This document shows, piece after piece, positions 60,650 through 64,000 of a stretch of 64,000 nt of DNA. A program made the position numbers and the translations under genes. Origin of the DNA: Bacillus sp. FJAT-45350. GTDB taxonomy: Bacteria; Bacillota; Bacilli; Bacillales; NISU01. The stretch is taken from NCBI RefSeq assembly GCF_002335805.1, contig NZ_NISU01000003.1, positions 21,593 to 85,592 of the forward strand, in the 5' to 3' direction. The number at the start of each line of letters is the position of its first letter. Positions within the stretch are counted from its first letter, which is position 1. A model generated the notes under the pieces. The model did not search any database and was not told the origin of the DNA. It saw only the letters and a program-made list of their open reading frames with translations.

Positions 60650-61396
60650 ATGCTAATTTTCAGAAAAGTTGCAAGAGCTGTTAAAGAAGTTCAAGGCAAT
60701 CTAAATGATCAGAATTTATATAACGAAGATGAAAGGCAACTTGAACAGAAGAAATTAGACGCACTAATGCTTATCGTTGATTTCATTAATAAGCAAGAAT
60801 ATCTGAGTCATCAAAAATCAAAAGAAAGATTAAAATACTTCTTAAAAAATAAATTAGACTATGAGAAAGCTAGACTACATTTTAACACATCTAAAAATTC
60901 CATCGAAGCATCTGTCAGCTATATAGGAAAAAAACTAGAGAAATTAATTGGTCTAGACACAATTGATATGATTCTCGAAGGACGAATTGATGAAGCTCTT
61001 ACCCAGTTTCATATTGGTACAGGAAAAGTAAAGACAAGTGATTGGTTTATTGAAGGGGTTCATAATTATCTTCCTGAACCAAAAAAAGATATTTTGCTTT
61101 CATTTGAAGATTGCCAAGAGGAAATCACTCTTTTAGGAATGTTCTCCCATTTTTATCTAGAAGATTTGTTTAAGTTGTACAACGCTGATAAGTTATCACA
61201 TTTACTTTATGTATTGAACAGCACTGATGCAAAAATTGCTGATGAACGGGAAATTTTGTGTCGGCTTATAAATGGCGATTTTAGTAGAAAGAATGCTGAT
61301 GCCGACGTACTTAAAATGAGTGTTCAAGTAAAAAAGGCTATTAAAGAGTTGCAGAGCAAAAATCCATTTGATGATCCTAAACTGCAGAAAGGGTGA
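60650..61396 (+). CDS. Sigma/HTH-like protein, long paralog
   Basis: 248 residues. N-terminal 130 residues match the preceding protein, including the putative helix-turn-helix DYEKARLHFNTSKNSIEASV (70-89). The C-terminal 115 residues are extra: a helical segment with LLSFEDCQEEITLLGMFSHF. AAAGGGG precedes ATG. The next gene begins six bases after its stop. Confidence 0.7.
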   Translation: MLIFRKVARAVKEVQGNLNDQNLYNEDERQLEQKKLDALMLIVDFINKQEYLSHQKSKERLKYFLKNKLDYEKARLHFNTSKNSIEASVSYIGKKLEKLIGLDTIDMILEGRIDEALTQFHIGTGKVKTSDWFIEGVHNYLPEPKKDILLSFEDCQEEITLLGMFSHFYLEDLFKLYNADKLSHLLYVLNSTDAKIADEREILCRLINGDFSRKNADADVLKMSVQVKKAIKELQSKNPFDDPKLQKG

Positions 61397-61402
61397 ATAA
61401 AA

Positions 61403-62080
61403 TTGTTTATCAATACAATTGAACGCTACAATCCTCCAGTGGAGAGTCAAGTACATTTTTTAGGGAGCGAGTTAGAACCATTATCATTTAATAAAATGCT
61501 GGAAATCACTTCACAATCGTATACGGATAAGGAATGGTGTAAACTCGCTTATTCTGTTAGTAAAAGTGGATTACAATCATATACCAATGAGCAAATGACA
61601 AAAATAGTTAATCACAAAAAATCTGACGGCAGTTGGAACTTTAATGACAAGGTTGTAAATTGTTTATTTTACGAGACTTCCCTGAGACATCCTGGAGTGT
61701 CTGCTTGGACAAAGGAATTCAAATTCTTTACGGGATTAGGGAGTAGATTTCTTGGTGCAGTAGGAGTCAACACAATTCACCTTGAGGCCGATGTTAGTGA
61801 AGGCATGATGTTAAGGCGAGTTGGTGATTTGGTACAATACACTCTTCTTAGCGAAAGTCCCTTTAATAGACTTTTAATTGCATTGCATAAGCCTAACTGT
61901 GATGATTGGGAGCTTGTGTATGCTGAGGCAATCATAAATCCATATGTTAATAGAAGTAGACCTGTAAATATAAGCTATTTTTCCAGGCCAAGTGAGTTCT
62001 TTAAGGCACTATTAAGTGGAGAAAAATTAAACAGTGTGGAACATAAGCGATATGAAGTGAGAGTGAGAGTAAGGAATTAG
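61403..62080 (+). CDS. Hypothetical protein in the HTH gene cluster
   Basis: 225 residues from TTG at 61403 with AAAGGGTGA five bases upstream. Unknown family. No signal peptide; soluble, with a basic C-terminus (KRYEVRVRVRN). It is tightly spaced with the two upstream genes, so likely the same operon and pathway. Confidence 0.65.
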   Translation: MFINTIERYNPPVESQVHFLGSELEPLSFNKMLEITSQSYTDKEWCKLAYSVSKSGLQSYTNEQMTKIVNHKKSDGSWNFNDKVVNCLFYETSLRHPGVSAWTKEFKFFTGLGSRFLGAVGVNTIHLEADVSEGMMLRRVGDLVQYTLLSESPFNRLLIALHKPNCDDWELVYAEAIINPYVNRSRPVNISYFSRPSEFFKALLSGEKLNSVEHKRYEVRVRVRN

Positions 62081-62426
62081 TAAAAGCGTAAAAAACATTA
62101 AGCTAATTAATATTAAGTGCATTATCTAGTGGTAGGTATAAATGAAGAAATGAAATTTTAAACTCTATAACGGAAATATAAAAACAGAAGTAGTGAGTTG
62201 AGGAATATCTAGTTTTCTTTATTTTGCTGTTGTGGGTTAAGTTGTATCAAGTTAATTTCAAATGCAATAAATAGTCTGTGAGTAAAAAGATAAGGGTTCT
62301 TTATAAAAGGGAAACATCTTACTCGAAGCTACCGAGCAACCATAATGAGTTGGATTTTGATATTAGTAGATTTCAAGAGATTATTTATTATAAGCATGAC
62401 AAGACAATGAAAAGGGGTAATAAGCC
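62081..62426. other. Gap between unknown genes
   Basis: No supported gene. A short frame from 62278 reads as plausible protein for about 50 codons but has no ribosome binding site and runs into the next gene in another frame; it may be a remnant. Confidence 0.4.
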
Positions 62427-63017
62427 ATGTCAAAAAATAATGTATCACACTATAAAGCAATTGATGATAACCTTTCTGTTAAATTCATTAAACCTATTTA
62501 CATCCCTCTTGAAGATGAAAAAAGAGATGAAGTTGGGCAAAAAGTGTACAAGGATTCAAGTTATGCAAATCTATTAATGTCTTTGGCAGTTGATCAGGGA
62601 CTAGTATCAAAGAAATGCTTAACTGCAGTTACAAAATTAGATATTCAAGACCCAGATGTCACATGTATAAAGCAATTCAAATTCTTGGAAGATTACGGGT
62701 TGGGAGCTAACTTTGAGGAATTAAATAGGTTAATGGATGACCATGAAATTAACAGTAACAGCCATATTAATGATTTATCAGTTAATTTGGGATTAAGCTT
62801 GTATGCGGTAGAGTTTAAGGATTTGAGTCATAAGGAAATGTTAACCCACAATGAAAGTGATGTTATCTTTAGAATAGCCCAAAAGTATGGTGAGCCAGGT
62901 GTATATGTTTCTTATGCATTGGATGAATTAATAAATGGTGTTGTGTTAATACCGTCACAAAAAACAATTTCAAAAGAGGCTTTTCATTATTTTTATTTGC
63001 TATGTTCACATTTATAA
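62427..63017 (+). CDS. Hypothetical protein, 196 residues
   Basis: Not recognised. ATG with AAAGGGGTAATAAGCC upstream. Mostly helical and acidic, no membrane segment; LLMSLAVDQGLVSKKCLTAV and GEPGVYVSYALDELINGVVL are the most ordered-looking parts. Two terminators follow. Confidence 0.65.
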   Translation: MSKNNVSHYKAIDDNLSVKFIKPIYIPLEDEKRDEVGQKVYKDSSYANLLMSLAVDQGLVSKKCLTAVTKLDIQDPDVTCIKQFKFLEDYGLGANFEELNRLMDDHEINSNSHINDLSVNLGLSLYAVEFKDLSHKEMLTHNESDVIFRIAQKYGEPGVYVSYALDELINGVVLIPSQKTISKEAFHYFYLLCSHL

Positions 63018-63069
63018 GAGAGGTCACCGACCTCTCTATCATTTTACATTCAGCAAGATTCTTGCTGAA
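63017..63069 (+). terminator. Tandem terminator hairpins
   Basis: AGAGAGGTC, ACC, GACCTCTCT then ATCATTTT (63017-63045), followed by TTCAGCAAG, ATT, CTTGCTGAA (63049-63069). Confidence 0.8.
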
Positions 63070-63209
63070 ATAATGTGCACTTTTAAAAAATATAAAAAAT
63101 AATAAGTAGTTTATCTAAAACTGCTTGCCCAAACTTCACCCATTTACTATACAAGTCGCTGGACGTATTGTAAACTGACAAATCAAAATAGTAGAAATGG
63201 GTGAAATAA

Positions 63210-63695
63210 ATGAGCAGGGTTAAGCGGAAACTTTTTGCAGCATACGGTGAATGCATGAATGTTGACCATATGATCTCTACATGTACGGAAGCATATCCAT
63301 TTGCTTGGGGAGTAATAGAAGACCATAAATTAGAATTTAGATCATTTGTTAACTTGAGGAAATCCAAAGCTTGTCAGGCCCCTGTTGTATTGTGGAGTGT
63401 GACTCAAGAAGATGAAGAGGTACTTGACAGTTCTGAAGGAATGGAATTATATAGAAAAGATACTATCATTGTAAAGCTAACCGATGTAAATGAACAAGTC
63501 GCACCTTATGGGGTTAATCACTATAACGAGGGTATAGATGCCTTCGTTTATAAAATGAAAGATGAAGGAATATTGCCAGAGCAAGCTCCAAGTCTGGAGC
63601 ACTATCAAACTATTCTTCAAGGTTATCGTCATAATGATATTGACCCAGAACCTTTAGCAAATGCGATCATCATAACAGATGGCAAATTTAAATAA
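63210..63695 (+). CDS. Gamma-glutamylcyclotransferase (AIG2)-like protein
   Basis: 161 residues; ATG follows AAATGGGTGAAATAA. LFAAYGECMNVDHMISTC at the start corresponds to the family's YGxNxN loop; WGVIEDHKLEFR, APVVLWSVTQEDEEVLDSSE with EGMELYRKDTI, and YQTILQGYRHNDID near the C-terminus fit the bacterial GGCT-like family. The putative catalytic Glu is in SSEGME. Members open or cyclise gamma-glutamyl amines; the substrate here is unknown. Confidence 0.78.
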   Translation: MSRVKRKLFAAYGECMNVDHMISTCTEAYPFAWGVIEDHKLEFRSFVNLRKSKACQAPVVLWSVTQEDEEVLDSSEGMELYRKDTIIVKLTDVNEQVAPYGVNHYNEGIDAFVYKMKDEGILPEQAPSLEHYQTILQGYRHNDIDPEPLANAIIITDGKFK

Positions 63696-63723
63696 ATTAT
63701 AGTTGATGCAGATCTGATTCAAT

Positions 63724-63762
63724 AAAAAGGTATGACAGAAATTTTTTACCATCATACCTTTA
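63724..63762 (+). terminator. Terminator after the GGCT-like gene
   Basis: AAAGGTATGA and TCATACCTTT with a 16-base loop. Confidence 0.75.
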
Positions 63763-63834
63763 ATAAAGTCAATGTAGTGTATATTGTTTGTGAAACAACA
63801 TACTAATATACCAGCCTAAAAGGCGATGCACAAC

Positions 63835-64000
63835 TTACGTTTCTCTTAGTAATTTATGCTTACTATTAAACAGATAGAGGCAAAAATAGAACCAACTTAA
63901 CGAAATAAATATTGCAGCTAGAATATCAGTTGGAAAATGTGCTCCTAATACTACTCGGCTAATGGGTATAGTTGTAAGAAAAAAAATCGAGATAATTAAG
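63835..64000 (-). CDS. PAP2-family phosphatase, C-terminal part (cut by window end)
   Basis: On the minus strand the frame ending at TAA 63837-63835 reads LIISIFFLTTIPISRVVLGA, HFPTDILAAIFISLSWFYFC and on to LLRET. SRVVLGAHFPTD is the third motif (SRxxxGxHxxxD) of PAP2 lipid phosphatases, followed by a last membrane helix. The N-terminal part lies beyond the window. Confidence 0.8.
   Translation of the reverse strand, partial: LIISIFFLTTIPISRVVLGAHFPTDILAAIFISLSWFYFCLYLFNSKHKLLRET

Noticed and set aside
62278-62577. 99-codon frame starting with GTG
   Set aside because: No ribosome binding site; its second half is a frame shadow of the gene at 62427. The first 50 codons might be a remnant.
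50520-64000. SCC cassette recombinase (ccrA/B/C) or tyrosine integrase
   Set aside because: None of the proteins shows recombinase catalytic motifs; the only resolvase-like protein lacks its active site. The SCC-like idea therefore stays unproven.

Overview
The window comes from the replication-origin region of a low-GC Gram-positive chromosome. Gene content and order (gyrA-gyrB-remB-recF-yaaA-dnaN-dnaA, oriC, rpmH-rnpA-yidC-jag-mnmE-mnmG-rsmG-noc-parA-parB, then ychF, rpsF-ssb-rpsR, gdpP-rplI-dnaB-purA, and walRKHIJ-htrA-rlmH) are those of Bacillaceae. The spore-related genes (yyaC family, the spoIIIJ-type yidC, the noc/soj/spo0J set) suggest an endospore former. No species is assigned; an alkaliphile-type Bacillus relative is only a guess.

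Layout. 1-2345: end of an rRNA operon on the minus strand (5' part of 23S, spacer without tRNA, complete 16S) with its promoter near 2521-2549. 2636-13169: minus-strand block with a degenerate HD-GYP protein, gyrA, gyrB, remB, recF, yaaA, dnaN and dnaA. Several of these genes use TTG or internal ATG starts set by clear ribosome binding sites. 11694-11773 and 13476-13740: two clusters of DnaA boxes on either side of dnaA, the dnaN-side cluster next to a DnaA-trio-like run. 14149-23497: plus-strand block with rpmH, rnpA, yidC, jag, mnmE, mnmG, rsmG, noc, parA and parB, and parS sites. 23653-34264: housekeeping and poorly characterised genes (class V aminotransferase, DUF554, yyaC, YkvI-like, DUF951, ychF, rpsF-ssb-rpsR, formamidase-like, HAD, GNAT, yybS). 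34276-39869: gdpP, rplI, dnaB-type helicase, purA. 40237-40672: five tRNAs (Lys, Glu, Asp, Phe, Thr). 40947-50519: LysM/G5/M23 endopeptidase, the complete wal operon, htrA, a 50-residue CxxH/CxxC protein and rlmH.

Accessory region. From the 3' end of rlmH (about 50507) to near the window end the character changes: unknown genes, long AT-rich gaps, paralogous pairs and decayed DNA. The end of rlmH is altered and runs straight into the 3' fragment of another gene. About 2.2 kb further, in opposite orientation, lies a second, divergent RlmH-like gene. Its last codons resemble the attachment core used by staphylococcal cassette chromosome (SCC) elements. No cassette recombinase is visible, so this is a candidate SCC-like integration locus, not a proven one.

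The most interesting module is between the two rlmH genes: a ThsB/MTH538-type TIR-like protein followed by a protein with a nucleoside-deoxyribosyltransferase/TIR-like N-terminus and a helical TPR-like C-terminus (DUF4071/TPR-S-like). It looks like a nucleotide-signalling immune pair related in logic to Thoeris. Further along are a tandem pair of small unknown paralogs, an unknown gene overlapping a D12-type adenine methyltransferase with a DMPY motif, a serine-recombinase-like protein lacking catalytic residues, an HNH protein, a decayed array of 42-bp (14-codon) repeats, a cluster of unknown genes beginning with two sigma/HTH-like paralogs, a gamma-glutamylcyclotransferase-like protein, and the 3' end of a PAP2 phosphatase gene.
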